From JALZUR01 sp965205365 (lineage in GTDB: Bacteria; Bdellovibrionota; Bdellovibrionia; Bdellovibrionales; UBA1609), in the NCBI GenBank assembly GCA_965205365.1, contig CBDBGT010000011.1, positions 434,001-498,000 of the forward strand: a stretch of 64,000 nt of DNA, written 5' to 3'. Both the position numbers and the translations under genes were made by a program. The notes beneath the pieces are model-generated. The model worked only from the letters and a program-made list of their open reading frames with translations, ran no database searches and was not told the origin of the DNA. Numbering within the stretch: the first letter of the stretch is position 1; the number at the start of each line of letters is the position of its first letter. Shown in pieces: positions 17,418-29,400 of the stretch.

Positions 17418-18445
17418 AACCCGAGTTCGAACTTTTTTCAGGACCTAAGTGCTGGATAAATAAAAGATCATCTTAAGCCTTTTGTAAGATTTAGTTGTTT
17501 TTTACTGATCTGCAAAAAGGAGCCGGGAATGATCAAAGAGAATCAAATTATAGAAGTTTTTACTCTTGTTGACGAATTTATTTTAGGGTTAAACAAAGAA
17601 CAGTCCAAACTTATACCCAGCAAAAGAAAGAGAGGTTTTCCTCCTGGGTTATCTGAATCTGAAGTCATCACCATCTGTTTATTATTCCAATTTTCCGGCT
17701 TTAGAAATTTTAAAGCTTTCTATACCAGGTTATGTTCAAAAATTTCTAAAACCTTATTTCCCAAAACTCTTCTCCTACAATAGGTTTGTAGAATTTAAAA
17801 AATCTTCAGCACCTCAAATTTTCATTTTTTTACACTCACTTATGCAATCAAATATTTGTACAGGAATATCTGTTGTAGACTCCAGTCCCATTGTTGTTTG
17901 TAATAACAAAAGAATCAGTGGCCATAAAACCTTTAAGGGGCTTTGAAAACGTGGGAAATCAACAATGGGCTGGTTCTCTTTGGTTTTAAAGTTCACATAG
18001 TAATTTCTCACAAAGGGGAGCTCTTAAGTTTTACCATGACCCCAGGAAACGTTCATGATACAAAGCCTGTAGAGGGTTTAGTTGAAAATATTTTTGGAAA
18101 ACTGTTTGGAGACAAAGGATATATATCCCAAAAGCTATTTGAAAAATTGATGAGTAAAGGGGTTTAAGTCATAACAAATCTTAAATCCAATATGAAAAAT
18201 AAGTTTGTTCCTCTTTTTGATAAACTACTCCTGAGGAAAAGGTACATTGTTGAAACTGCTTTTGGGATTTTAAAGGAGGAATTTCATCTTGAACACTCAA
18301 GACACCGAAGCCCAAAAAACTTTGTGGTAAATTTACTTTCGGCACTAACGGCGTACTGTTTGCGTCCAAGAAAACCCTCTATTAGACTTTGAAGTACTTG
18401 AAGAAAGGCTGCTTCAGTAGGTTTAGAAAGTTCGAACTCGGGTTA
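17418..18445 (+). mobile_element. IS982-family insertion sequence, copy 2 (decayed)
   Basis: About 1,028 bp bounded by AACCCGAGTTCGAACTTT and its inverted copy at 18428-18445. It is in the opposite orientation to copy 1. The transposase frame is broken. No matching target duplication is obvious on the two sides. Confidence 0.85.
17529..18392 (+). pseudogene. IS982 transposase, frameshifted
   Basis: It aligns along its length with the intact transposase at 10137-11024 but is broken into at least three frames: 17529-17783, a middle part with an in-frame stop before 17943, 17943-18167 (FGFKVHIVISHKGELLSFTM), and 18192-18392 (KLLLRKRYIVETAFGIL). Point changes and small insertions near 17720 and 17940, plus a TAA at about 18165, cause the breaks. 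It is a non-functional copy. Confidence 0.88.
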
Positions 18446-18925
18446 ATAGTATAAAATTAAACAGTGCTATATTCATATTGTGTAAATCTAGTCTCTTTTT
18501 AAAGGCTTTACAAAAACTTGTGATTTTACCTAGACTTAAGCTAAGACAAAATATTAAACTCCAAGAGTCTTAGATTTAAGACACATATCAAAAAAATCAA
18601 ACTTTACCGCAAGAGAAAGTTTTCCTTTTAACTTTATAATGAGGACCGTATACACGTTCGACTCCTCAATTGATTTTACCCTCAAGTTAAAAAACACTAT
18701 GTTTTTGGGTGAAAGCTAGTCTAAAGATTAGAAAAAAGTAAAATAAGTTAAGATTTTTAGAATCTTAAAAAATACTGACACAATGAAATATTGAAACATT
18801 TAATGAAAAGAACAAGGATTATATGAAAAATTTACTGATCTTATATACTTTTATAATTGTTAACTCTTAGTAACTTGAGTGCTATTTTCTCCACTAGAAG
18901 AAGCTTACTATTTTAACAGTGCTCA
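18446..18925. other. 480-nt AT-rich gap without recognisable genes
   Basis: No open frame, RNA gene or clear hairpin terminator is recognised between IS982 copy 2 and the rhomboid gene. It may be decayed DNA of the same mobile-element zone. Confidence 0.5.
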
Positions 18926-19684
18926 TTAATGAAATGTTGGCTTGTCTTCTTTTTTAATTTCATTGTCGACTATAAGCTTTAACTTTTGTCCTGGTTTTTT
19001 AAGCCAACGTTTTTGTCTTTTTTTATTTATATACTTATTTAAATAAATATAAAAAAGCCCTACAGCAAATCCACCTAAATGAGCAGTATTATTTACAACC
19101 CCTCCAAAACCAGAAGTGATTAATGTAAAGACCTCAATAGCGCCTAGAAGCAAAATAAAATATTTTGCTTTCATAGGAAATAACATCATAAAAAAAATCG
19201 TGCGTTCACCAAAAATAACTCCATAAGCCACTAAAAGACCAAAAATAGCCCCCGATGCTCCAACTGTGGGCACTTCCATGAGACCTGGATTTAAACCAAA
19301 AAGATTTACAGCAAGGTTTATAACTATGACATAAAGCATTCCTGCTCCAATTCCACATGTAAAATAATACCTTAAAAACTCTTTTTGCCCCCAAATTTTT
19401 TCAAGTTCAGAACCAATAAACCAAATAATCAAACAGTTAAAAAGTATGTGCCAAATTCCCATTGAATGTAAAAACATATATGTTACAGGTTGCCAGAGCT
19501 TAAAACTCTCCAACACACCACCTGCTGAAAGCCCAAAAGTATTAAAAACCATATTATTTTTTAAAATAAATTCTTGGGCAATAACTACTCCCACAAACCA
19601 AATAACAGCATTGGCTATTAGTAAGGCCTTTACCATTGGAGTAAGAGTGACAGTCATTTGTACATAATAATTATTCGATTTCAA
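18926..19684 (-). CDS. Rhomboid-family intramembrane serine protease
   Basis: 252 residues with six transmembrane segments. Catalytic Ser lies in VPTVGASGAIFG (TM4) and catalytic His in NNTAHLGGFAVG (TM6); the TM2 motif WHILFNCLIIWFIG supplies the oxyanion-side His/Asn. The basic, Lys-rich C-terminal tail is cytoplasmic. It cleaves membrane-anchored substrates within the lipid bilayer; the substrate is unknown. A short gap (14 nt) separates it from the upstream HIT gene, so they are probably co-transcribed. Confidence 0.93.
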   Translation of the reverse strand: MKSNNYYVQMTVTLTPMVKALLIANAVIWFVGVVIAQEFILKNNMVFNTFGLSAGGVLESFKLWQPVTYMFLHSMGIWHILFNCLIIWFIGSELEKIWGQKEFLRYYFTCGIGAGMLYVIVINLAVNLFGLNPGLMEVPTVGASGAIFGLLVAYGVIFGERTIFFMMLFPMKAKYFILLLGAIEVFTLITSGFGGVVNNTAHLGGFAVGLFYIYLNKYINKKRQKRWLKKPGQKLKLIVDNEIKKEDKPTFH

Positions 19685-19698
19685 AGCCTAACCTCTGC

Positions 19699-20241
19699 TT
19701 ACTTCTTCTTAATAACAGTGATTATCTTATGCCAAGTTTGCTCTAATGTCTCTGGAAAAACCTTTGTTTCACAAATGATTGGAAAAAAGTTGGTGTCTCC
19801 ATACCACCTTGGAATCACATGCCAATGTAAATGTTCTGGAATTCCAGCACCTGCAACTTTTCCATGGTTTACACCAATATTTAAACCCTCAACGCCATAA
19901 GCCTCTATTAACACCTCTCCTGCAAACCTAATAGTTTTCATTAAATCTACATACACTTCTTCTAACAATTCAAACATAGACCCACCATGGTTAAGGGGAG
20001 CTACAATTACATGGCCTGTATTATATGGATACTTGTTGAGCAAAATTTGTGAGTGCTTAGTCTTATAAACCATAAGATTATCTAAAGAAAAATTAGTTTC
20101 TAATACCTCACTACTTTTACAAAATACACAAAAGTCTTCATTCTTTAAGCGCCTAACATATTTAAGCCGATCTGGCCGAGTGATAAAGTCCCTTTCTTGA
20201 GGCCAAATCTCAGATGTATTAATTTTAATATCTGTATTCAT
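19699..20241 (-). CDS. HIT-family protein (Ap4A phosphorylase/hydrolase-like)
   Basis: About 180 residues. The histidine triad is EHLHWHVIPRW. A CVFC zinc-knuckle-like pair sits near the N-terminus, and NKYPYNTGHVIVAP and NIGVNHGKVAGAGIPEHLH are the surrounding family blocks; RWYGDTNFFPI...TKVFPETLEQT is typical of the Ap4A phosphorylase-like branch. It acts on nucleotide phosphoanhydrides in the cytosol (family knowledge). The ATG at 20241 is chosen because AGAGGT lies 6 nt upstream; a longer frame to 20283 would run into the rpsA terminator. Confidence 0.9.
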   Translation of the reverse strand: MNTDIKINTSEIWPQERDFITRPDRLKYVRRLKNEDFCVFCKSSEVLETNFSLDNLMVYKTKHSQILLNKYPYNTGHVIVAPLNHGGSMFELLEEVYVDLMKTIRFAGEVLIEAYGVEGLNIGVNHGKVAGAGIPEHLHWHVIPRWYGDTNFFPIICETKVFPETLEQTWHKIITVIKKK

Positions 20242-20253
20242 ATAAACCTCTTT

Positions 20254-20281
20254 AAAAAAAATAGACCCCCACTTGGGAGTC
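20254..20281 (-). terminator. Rho-independent terminator of rpsA
   Basis: On the minus strand GACTCCC-aagt-GGGGGTC forms a strong stem followed by TATTTTTTTT. It lies about 30 nt after the rpsA stop and just before the HIT gene's start, separating the two transcripts. Confidence 0.8.
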
Positions 20282-20311
20282 AATTAAGCTTAAAATTTAA
20301 CCTTTTATGTT

Positions 20312-22117
20312 TTATTGATCATTTGAAGAAGTTGAATCGTCTGTGTTCATGTCTTTTAAAGTATCACCAAATATATCTCCCATTGTAGTCTTAGAAGTTA
20401 TAGTTGCTTTTTTTACATAATCATCAACACTTACTTTTTGTTCACGAAGTTGCACTAGCTTAGAGCTTAATCCAATTTTCCTAGAATCTCTATCAATTGA
20501 AATAATTTCAACTTTTAAAACTTTACCAACTTCTACAACATCATCAACACTTTCAACTCTCTTAGTAGAAAGTTCAGAAATATGAATCAACCCTTCAACA
20601 TTATCCTCAACTTCTACAAATACACCAAAATCAGCTGTTTTTTTAACAGTCACATCAAGTTGAGATCCAATTGGATACTTGCTCTCAATTTCAGACCAAG
20701 GATCTTTCTCAAGCTGTTTAACACCAAGGCTAAATCTTTCATTTTCAATATCAACACCTAATACACAAGCCCTAATTTTATCACCTATAGAATACACCTC
20801 TGATGGATGGTTTACACGCTTAGTCCAAGAAAAATCAGAAATATGAACAAGGCCATCAATTCCCTCTTCAACCCCCATAAATACACCAAAATCTGTAATG
20901 GATTTAACTTCACCTTCAATAATAGACCCTGCCTCATAGGAATTCTTAATCTCAATCCAAGGATTCTCTTCAAGCTGCTTAAGACCAAGACTGATTTTAC
21001 GAGTTTCTGTATCAATAGCAAGAACAATGACTTCGCTCTCATCATCAACTTTTAACATTTGTGATGGGTGCTTAATTTTCTTAGTCCAACTCATTTCATT
21101 AACATGAATAAGGCCTTCTATACCTTCTCCCACTTCAACAAATGCTCCATACTCAGTCAAACTCACAACTTTTCCTGTTACTTTTACGCCAATAGGAAAT
21201 GTTTCAACAACAGCATCCCAAGGGTCAGCTTTCATTTGTTTAAGTCCAAGACTTACTCTTTCTTTTTCAGTATCATACTTAAGAATCTTGAGTTCTAACT
21301 CTTCACCAATTTCAATTACTTCAGTAGGGTGTTTTAACCTTCCCCAACTCATATCAGTAATGTGTAAAAGCCCATCTACTCCACCAAGATCTATAAACGC
21401 ACCATAATCAGTAATATTTTTAACAACACCTTTTAGAATTGTTCCTTCATTCATTGCCTCAAGAGTTTCATTTCTTAAAAATTCTCTTTGCTCTTCAAGT
21501 AAAACTCTTCTTGAAAGAACAATATTCCCTCTTTTCTTATTAAACTTAATAACTTTAAACTTAAATACTTTACCTAAAAATTGGTCAATATCTTTAATGG
21601 GCCTTAGATCAATTTGACTGCCTGGCAAAAAAGCCTTCACACCAATATCAACACTTAAACCACCCTTAACCTTAGCAACAACTGTACCTTCAATAACTTC
21701 TTGAGATTCAGCAGCTTTAGAAATATCAGTCCAAGCTTTCATCATATCCGCTCTACTTTTAGACAAAACAACCATTCCATTTTCATTTTCAATTTTTTCT
21801 ACATACACTTCAACTTCATCACCTAGATTGATTGATGTTTTCCCATCAACTACTCTAAACTCAGAAAGAGATATTAAGCCTTCACTTTTATATCCAATAT
21901 CTACTAAAACAAAGTCTGTTTGAACCTCAACAACTCTACCTTGTACAATATCACCTACATTAATTTCTTCACCTGATGCAGATGCTGCAAAAAGTTTTGC
22001 AAAATCAGTTTTATTTTTTTCATCTTTAGACCCTAAAATTTCATCATCAGCTTGATTTAAAATAGCCAACACATCTAAAGAAACTTTGCCCTTAGATCTA
22101 GTACTTTGATTCACCAT
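20312..22117 (-). CDS. rpsA: 30S ribosomal protein S1
   Basis: About 602 residues with six S1 RNA-binding domains, seen as repeated G-x-V...DFGVFV/DYGAFIDL...GLIHISE blocks (for example GVVKNITDYGAFIDLGGVDGL and GEVKSITDFGVFMGV). It brings mRNA to the 30S subunit. The ATG at 22117 has AGGAGGT 9-10 nt upstream; a longer frame from 22183 is not needed. It lies downstream of cmk, the classic cmk-rpsA pair. Confidence 0.96.
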   Translation of the reverse strand: MVNQSTRSKGKVSLDVLAILNQADDEILGSKDEKNKTDFAKLFAASASGEEINVGDIVQGRVVEVQTDFVLVDIGYKSEGLISLSEFRVVDGKTSINLGDEVEVYVEKIENENGMVVLSKSRADMMKAWTDISKAAESQEVIEGTVVAKVKGGLSVDIGVKAFLPGSQIDLRPIKDIDQFLGKVFKFKVIKFNKKRGNIVLSRRVLLEEQREFLRNETLEAMNEGTILKGVVKNITDYGAFIDLGGVDGLLHITDMSWGRLKHPTEVIEIGEELELKILKYDTEKERVSLGLKQMKADPWDAVVETFPIGVKVTGKVVSLTEYGAFVEVGEGIEGLIHVNEMSWTKKIKHPSQMLKVDDESEVIVLAIDTETRKISLGLKQLEENPWIEIKNSYEAGSIIEGEVKSITDFGVFMGVEEGIDGLVHISDFSWTKRVNHPSEVYSIGDKIRACVLGVDIENERFSLGVKQLEKDPWSEIESKYPIGSQLDVTVKKTADFGVFVEVEDNVEGLIHISELSTKRVESVDDVVEVGKVLKVEIISIDRDSRKIGLSSKLVQLREQKVSVDDYVKKATITSKTTMGDIFGDTLKDMNTDDSTSSNDQ

Positions 22118-22215
22118 ATTAATTGTAACCTCCTTAAACCTCTTCCCTTCCAGAAGTAGGCCGCAAACATAGAATGTTTGCATGGATACTTGTTATAAAG
22201 CACTTATGTACGAAG

Positions 22216-22884
22216 TCAAAGAGAAAAAATTTTTTTTGCTCTTTCAAATACTAAATTAGAGACCTCTTCCAATGATAAATTTGAAGAATCCAATATCCAA
22301 GCATCTTTTGCCGCTTCCATAGGAGCTATTTTTCTACCTGAATCTTGTGTATCTCGTTTTTCTAAAGCTTCTTTAACCTCTTCAATAGTTTTACCATTAT
22401 CACTTTCATCTACTCTCCTATTCACTCTAGCCTCAACATTAGCCACTAAATACACTTTTAATTGAGCATTTAAAAAAATCACTGTTCCACAATCACGGCC
22501 TTCAGCTATAAGCCCAGGCGCCTCATAACAATCCCTTTGAAGCTGCAAAACAGCCCCCCTAATTTTAGAAAACCTACTCACATTACTCGCCCTTATACCA
22601 TTATCAACAGAATAAACTTCCTCGTAGGAACAAAATTTACCATCTATATACACCTCAGTTTGGATAGGGTCAGGTTTAACCTCAAGCTTAAACTCCCCTA
22701 AAAACTTCACTAAATCCATTTCACTATGCTGGTCTACATTATGTTTATAAGCCATTAAACCCAGTGCCCTATAAAAAGCTCCTGTAGAAACCCATTTCCA
22801 ACCCAATTTACGAGCCAAAGATCGGCTTAATGATGATTTTCCAGAGGCCGCAGGGCCATCAATAGTAATTAAATTCTGACTCAT
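22216..22884 (-). CDS. cmk: Cytidylate kinase
   Basis: 222 residues. It has the P-loop GPAASGKSSLSRSLAR, the CMP-binding GWKWVSTGAFYRALGLMA segment, EGRDCGTVIF (usually GRDIGT) and RRVDESDNGKTIEEVKEALEKRDTQDSGRKIAPM, the LID region. It phosphorylates CMP and dCMP with ATP in pyrimidine nucleotide synthesis. About 100 nt separate it from rpsA on the same strand. Confidence 0.96.
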   Translation of the reverse strand: MSQNLITIDGPAASGKSSLSRSLARKLGWKWVSTGAFYRALGLMAYKHNVDQHSEMDLVKFLGEFKLEVKPDPIQTEVYIDGKFCSYEEVYSVDNGIRASNVSRFSKIRGAVLQLQRDCYEAPGLIAEGRDCGTVIFLNAQLKVYLVANVEARVNRRVDESDNGKTIEEVKEALEKRDTQDSGRKIAPMEAAKDAWILDSSNLSLEEVSNLVFERAKKIFSL

Positions 22885-23454
22885 AAAACTTTTTATACCA
22901 TATTCTCAAATAGATTCAATTTATAAGATAATCTTTGATATGCTAAGCAGCTATTTAAAACAATTTAAATCTTCTTAACCATTTAAGATAAATTAGAATA
23001 AACATAGACCAAAGCTTCTTAGAAAAATAACCTTACCATATTGTAGCTTAAAAACTAAAATTTCTTTTTTTGTCTCAAATTAGTTCATCTAAGCTCTTTA
23101 TTTTTGAAACATAAACTAAATAATATTCTTATCCTTCATGTCTCATTATAAGTAAAATATAAACAACTTGAAACACAAAAAATAGTTTTCAAAATTTAGT
23201 TTAAAACCATTCAACCCTCTAAACTACTTTAAATAGTACAAAACTAGAAAATCACTTGAATTGTATTAAAATTTATTTACTTAAAAAATACTATATTTAA
23301 AATATTATCAGCTTAAATAACTAAATTATAAGATTATAAGTTTAGAAATTGTTATAAATTTACGAATAATAAAAAATCAAAAATAAAATATTATTAAAGA
23401 CTGTTATTTTCATAAAACTCTATTTAAAAGAGCAATACGCATTAAAGGAAAAAA
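22885..23454. other. 570-nt very AT-rich intergenic region upstream of the giant lipoprotein gene
   Basis: No gene is recognised. It separates the divergent cmk and giant lipoprotein genes and must hold both promoters. The last bases, AAAGGAaaaaaATG, give a ribosome-binding site for the lipoprotein. Long A/T runs could be curved DNA, but no specific operator was identified. Confidence 0.55.
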
Positions 23455-26400
23455 ATGAAAATATTATTAAATTTATTCATAACAGTGTTTACTGTATTAA
23501 GTTTAAGCGGCTGCGGTAAAAATATTTTTACAAGTAAAAAAAATTCCACAATTAGCAATAATTTTGGCAATGATCAAAATAGTTCTATTGATTTTTCCTT
23601 TAACTTACCACTACCTAATATTACACTTGAAAACTCTCAAACTTACCCTTTAAGTGGTACATGTGATCCCACCGCTGGAGCTGTAAAAATTGTTATAGGT
23701 TCTCCTGATGTTACAAAATCTTTTCCATGTGATTCAAATGGAAATTTTTCAGGCACAATAAATGTGAGCAATGTAATTTCAAACCCTCCTAGCATTTTAG
23801 CGATTCAAGGAAATTTAACAGCTTCAACTGACCCCTCTCCAGTAAATGATCAAAAAGGTCCAGTGTCTGCTCCAATGGCAACAGCACCTGGAGGAGTTAT
23901 AGGCGGTGGTTCATCTTATAACTTACCAATAAACTGTGGTGAAGCTAACGAGGTTGTAAGTATTATGGGAAATGGTATTGACCCAAGTCCACAGACTTAC
24001 ACTTGTACAGGGGTAGGTTTAGAAAACTTTCCATTAAGCCTTGATCAAGGAGTGAGCCTTGGTTCTGAAAACAACTTAACAATTAGTTCAACAGATGAGT
24101 ATGGAAATGAAGCAGGTAGTACAACAACTGTGGATGTTCCAATTGATACACTAGCACCTACAGTATCTATTACAAATAACGGAAATATCATTCAAGGGCA
24201 AACAGCAAACTTTATAACAACTGTGGCAGATGATAATATTACAAGCCTTAGCTATGCTGTTTCAGTAAACTCAGGTATTCTAAGTCCAAGCACTTGTACT
24301 GTTAACCCTTGTAATGTCAGTGTAAGTGGAGCTTTAATTGGTCCTTTGACTTTAACAGTAGCTACAAATGCAGTGTTTGATGATTTAAATAACACTGGGC
24401 CCTCTTCTAATGAAACTAGTACACTTACAATAAGTCCAGCAGGAGCTTTAGGCTTTAACAACCCACTTTCTACAATCAATACTCAAAATGTAAGTTCTTA
24501 TGTTGTAGACGGAGTCTGTGATAGTGCTTTAGGTAATGTTGATATAATAGTAGATCAAACAGTAAATGAAAGCGTTTCATGTAATGCCCCTGGAGTGTTT
24601 AGTCACAATATTGATTTAACTGGTGTGACTTTAAGTCCAACACCAATAAGTGTAAGCCAGGGGGTAAACACAGTTGATGCAAATCCACTTCCAATAAATG
24701 ATCAAGACCCTATTCTTAATGCTCCAACAATAGCAGATGAAAATTATAAAAATGGGTTAAGCACATTACTAGATGTAAATTGTAGTGAGGCCGGAGAGGT
24801 TGTAACATTTAGCAATATAGCGCTAGATCCAAATCCACAAATGCACACTTGTATAAACCCAGGGGTTGAAAATGTAACCTTAAATTTTGCAATAGGACAA
24901 GAAACTACCAACCCAAACAATGTAACAGTAAGTTCTGTAGATATAAATGAAAATCCTACAACAAACAACACTCAATTTAACCTACCAATAGATAATGTAG
25001 CTCCAACAGTAAGCGTGGCAGCAGGAGCAAATATTATTCAAGGAGATGATGCTACATTTACAGTAACGGTAACCGATGGAAGTAGTTTTACAGGCTTTAC
25101 ACCTGTATCTAGTTCTGGAGTGGTAAGTTCAAGTGCCTGTTCTTTAAGTCTATGTACAGTAATTATAACAGGAGCCAGTGCAGGAACATTAACCTTAACT
25201 GTAGGAGAAGGTCTAGTAATAGATGAGGCAGGAAATTCAAACCTAATAGCGTCAGAGGATAGTCTAAATGTTCAGGCTACAAGTTTATCAATTGCGAGTA
25301 CTCCAGTGGGCACAAGTCTTAACGCTTTATCTTATCCTGTAAGTGGAAATTGTGATGCTAATCAAGGTGATGTGACAATAACAATTGGAACACCAGATGT
25401 AAGTTCTACAGTCAGTTGCACAGGAAGCCCTGGTTCATATACCACAACACTTAACATAAGCAATATAAGTTCAAATCAATTAAACATAGTATCTAGTCAA
25501 AATAATAATAATGTGAGTCCATTAGTAGCTCCAATAAATGATCAAGAAGGTCCAGTGTCTGCTCCAGTGGCAACAGCACCTGGAGGAGTTATAGGTGGTT
25601 CATCTTATAACTTACCAATAAACTGTGGTGAAACTAACGAAGTTGTAAGTATTATGGGAAGTGGTATTGACCCAAGTCCACAAACTTACACTTGTACAGG
25701 GGTAGGTTTAGAAAACTTTCCATTAAGCCTTGGTCAGGGAGTGAGCCTTGGTTCTGAAAACAACTTAACAATTAGTTCAACAGATGAGTATGGAAATGAA
25801 GGAAGCAGTACAACAGTTGTAGATGTTCCAATTGATACACTAGCACCTACAGTATCTATTACAAATAACGGAAATATCATTCAAGGACAAACAGCAAGTT
25901 TTGTAATAACTGTGGCAGATGATAATATTACAAGCCTTAGCTATGCTGTTTCAGTAAACTCAGGTATTCTAAGTCCAAGCACTTGTACTGTTAACCCTTG
26001 TAATGTCAGTGTAAGTGGAGCTTTAATTGGTCCTTTGACTTTAACAGTAGCTACAAATGCAGTGTTTGATGATTTGAATAACACTGGGCCCTCTTCCAAT
26101 GAAACTAATACACTTACAGTAAATCCAGCAGGAGCTTTAGGCTTTAACAACCCACTTTCTACAATCAATACTCAAAATGTAAGTTCTTATGTTGTAGACG
26201 GAGTCTGTGATAGTGCTTTAGGTAATGTTGATATAATAGTAGATCAAACAGTAAATGAAAGCGTTTCATGTAATGCCCCTGGAGTGTTTAGTCACAATAT
26301 TGATTTAACTGGTGTGACTTTAAGTCCAACACCAATAAGTGTAAGCCAGGGGGTAAACACAGTTGATGCAAATCCACTTCCAATAAATGATCAAGACCCT

Positions 26401-29400
26401 ATTCTTAATGCTCCAACAATAGCAGATGAAAATTATAAAAATGGGTTAAGCACATTACTAGATGTAAATTGTAGTGAGGCCGGAGAGGTTGTAACATTTA
26501 GCAATATAGCGCTAGATCCAAATCCACAAATGCACACTTGTATAAACCCAGGGGTTGAAAATGTAACCTTAAATTTTGCAATAGGACAAGAAACTACCAA
26601 CCCAAACAATGTAACAGTAAGTTCTGTAGATATAAATGAAAATCCTACAACAAACAACACTCAATTTAACCTACCAATAGATAATGTAGCTCCAACAGTA
26701 AGCGTGGCAGCAGGAGCAAATATTATTCAAGGAGATGATGCTACATTTACAGTAACGGTAACCGATGGAAGTAGTTTTACAAGTTTTACACCTGTATCTA
26801 GTTCTGGAGTGGTAAGTTCAAGTGCCTGTTCTTTAAGTCCATGTACAGTAATTATAACAGGAGCCAGTGCAGGAACATTAACCTTAACTGTAGGAGAAGG
26901 TCTAGTAATAGATGAGGCAGGAAATTCAAACCTAATAGCGTCAGAGGATAATCTAAATGTTCAAGCTACAAGTTTATCAATTGCGAGTACTCCAGTGGGC
27001 ACAAGTCTTAACGCTTTATCTTATCCTGTAAGTGGAAATTGTGATGCTAATCAAGGTGATGTAACAATAACAATTGGAACACCAGATGTAAGCTCTACAG
27101 TCAGTTGCACAGGAAACCCTGGTTCATATACCACAACACTTAACATAAGCAATATAAGTTCAAATCAATTAAACATAGTATCTAGTCAAAATAATAATAA
27201 TGTGAGTCCATTAGTAGCTCCAATAAATGATCAAGAGGGTCCAGTGTCTGCTCCAATGGCAACAGCACCTGGAGGAGTTATAGGCGGTGGTTCATCTTAT
27301 AACTTACCAATAAACTGTGGTGAAGCTAACGAGGTTGTAAGTATTATGGGAAATGGTATTGACCCAAGTCCACAGACTTACACTTGTACAGGGGTAGGTT
27401 TAGAAAACTTTCCATTAAGCCTTGATCAAGGAGTGAGCCTTGGTTCTGAAAACAACTTAACAATTAGTTCAACAGATGAGCACGGAAATGAAGCAGGCAA
27501 TACAACAGTTGTAGATGTTCCAATTGATACACTAGCACCTACAGTATCTATTACAAATAACGGAAATATCATTCAAGGGCAAACAGCAAGTTTTGTAATA
27601 ACTGTAACAGATGATAATATTACAAGCCTTAGCTATGCTGTTTCAGTAAACTCAGGTATTCTAAGTCCAAGCACTTGTACTGTTAACCCTTGTAATGTCA
27701 GTGTAAGTGGAGCTTTAATTGGTCCTTTGACTTTAACAGTAGCTACAAATGCAGTGTTTGATGATTTAAATAACACTGGGCCCTCTTCTAATGAAACTAG
27801 TACACTTACAATAAGTCCAGCAGGAGCTTTAGGCTTTAACAATCCGCTTTCTACAATCAATACTCAAAATGTAAGTTCTTATGTTGTAGACGGAGTCTGT
27901 GATAGTGCTTTAGGTAATGTTGATATAATAGTAAATCAAACAGTAAATGAAAGCGTTTCATGTAATGATCCTGGAGTGTTTAGTCACAATATTGATTTAA
28001 CTGGTGTGACTTTAAGTCCAACTCCCATAAGTGTAAGCCAAGGGGTAAACACAGTTGATGCAGATCCGTTTCCAATAAATGATCAAGAGGGTCCAGCGTC
28101 TGCTCCAATGGCAACAGCACCTGGAGGAGTTATAGGCGGTGGTTCATCTTATAACTTACCAATAAACTGTGGTGAAGCTAACGAGGTTGTAAGTATTATG
28201 GGAAATGGTATTGACCCAAGTCCACAGACTTACACTTGTACAGGGGTAGGTTTAGAAAACTTTCCACTAAGCCTTGATCAAGGAGTGAGCCTTAGTTCTG
28301 AAAACAACTTAACAATTAGTTCAACAGATGAGTATGGAAATGAAGCAAGCAATACAACAGTTGTAGATGTTCCAATTGATACACTAGCACCTACAGTATC
28401 TATTACAAATAACGGAAATATCATTCAAGGACAAACAGCAAGTTTTGTAATAACTATAACAGATGATAATATTACAAGCCTTAGTTATGCTGTTTCAGTT
28501 AGCTCAGGTACTCTAAGCTCAAACACTTGTACTGCTAATCCTTGTAATGTCAGTGTAAGTGGAGCTTTAATTGGTCCTTTGACTTTAACAGTAGCTACAA
28601 ATGCAGTGTTTGATGATTTGAATAACACTGGGCCCTCTTCCAATGAAACTAATACACTTACAGTAAATCCAGCAGGAGCTTTAGGCTTTAACAACCCACT
28701 TTCTACAATCAATACTCAAAATGTAAGTTCTTATGTTGTAGACGGAGTCTGTGATAGTGCTTTAGGTAATGTTGATATAATAGTAGATCAAACAGTAAAT
28801 GAAAGCGTTTCATGTAATGCCCCTGGAGTGTTTAGTCACAATATTGATTTAACTGGTGTGACTTTAAGTCCAACACCAATAAGTGTAAGCCAAGGGGTAA
28901 ACACAGTTGATGCAAATCCACTTCCAATAAATGATCAAGACCCTATTCTTAATGCTCCAACAATAGCAGATGAAAATTATAAAAATGGGTTAAGCACATT
29001 ACTAGATGTAAATTGTAGTGAGGCCGGAGAGGTTGTAACATTTAGCAATATAGCGCTAGATCCAAATCCACAAATGCACACTTGTATAAACCCAGGGGTT
29101 GAAAATGTAACCTTAAATTTTGCAATAGGACAAGAAACTACCAACCCAAACAATGTAACAGTAAGTTCTGTAGATATAAATGAAAATCCTACAACAAACA
29201 ACACTCAATTTAACCTACCAATAGATAATGTAGCTCCAACAGTAAGCGTGGCAGCAGGAGCAAATATTATTCAAGGAGATGATGCTACATTTACAGTAAC
29301 GGTAACCGATGGAAGTAGTTTTACAAGTTTTACACCTGTATCTAGTTCTGGAGTGGTAAGTTCAAGTGCCTGTTCTTTAAGTCCATGTACAGTAATTATA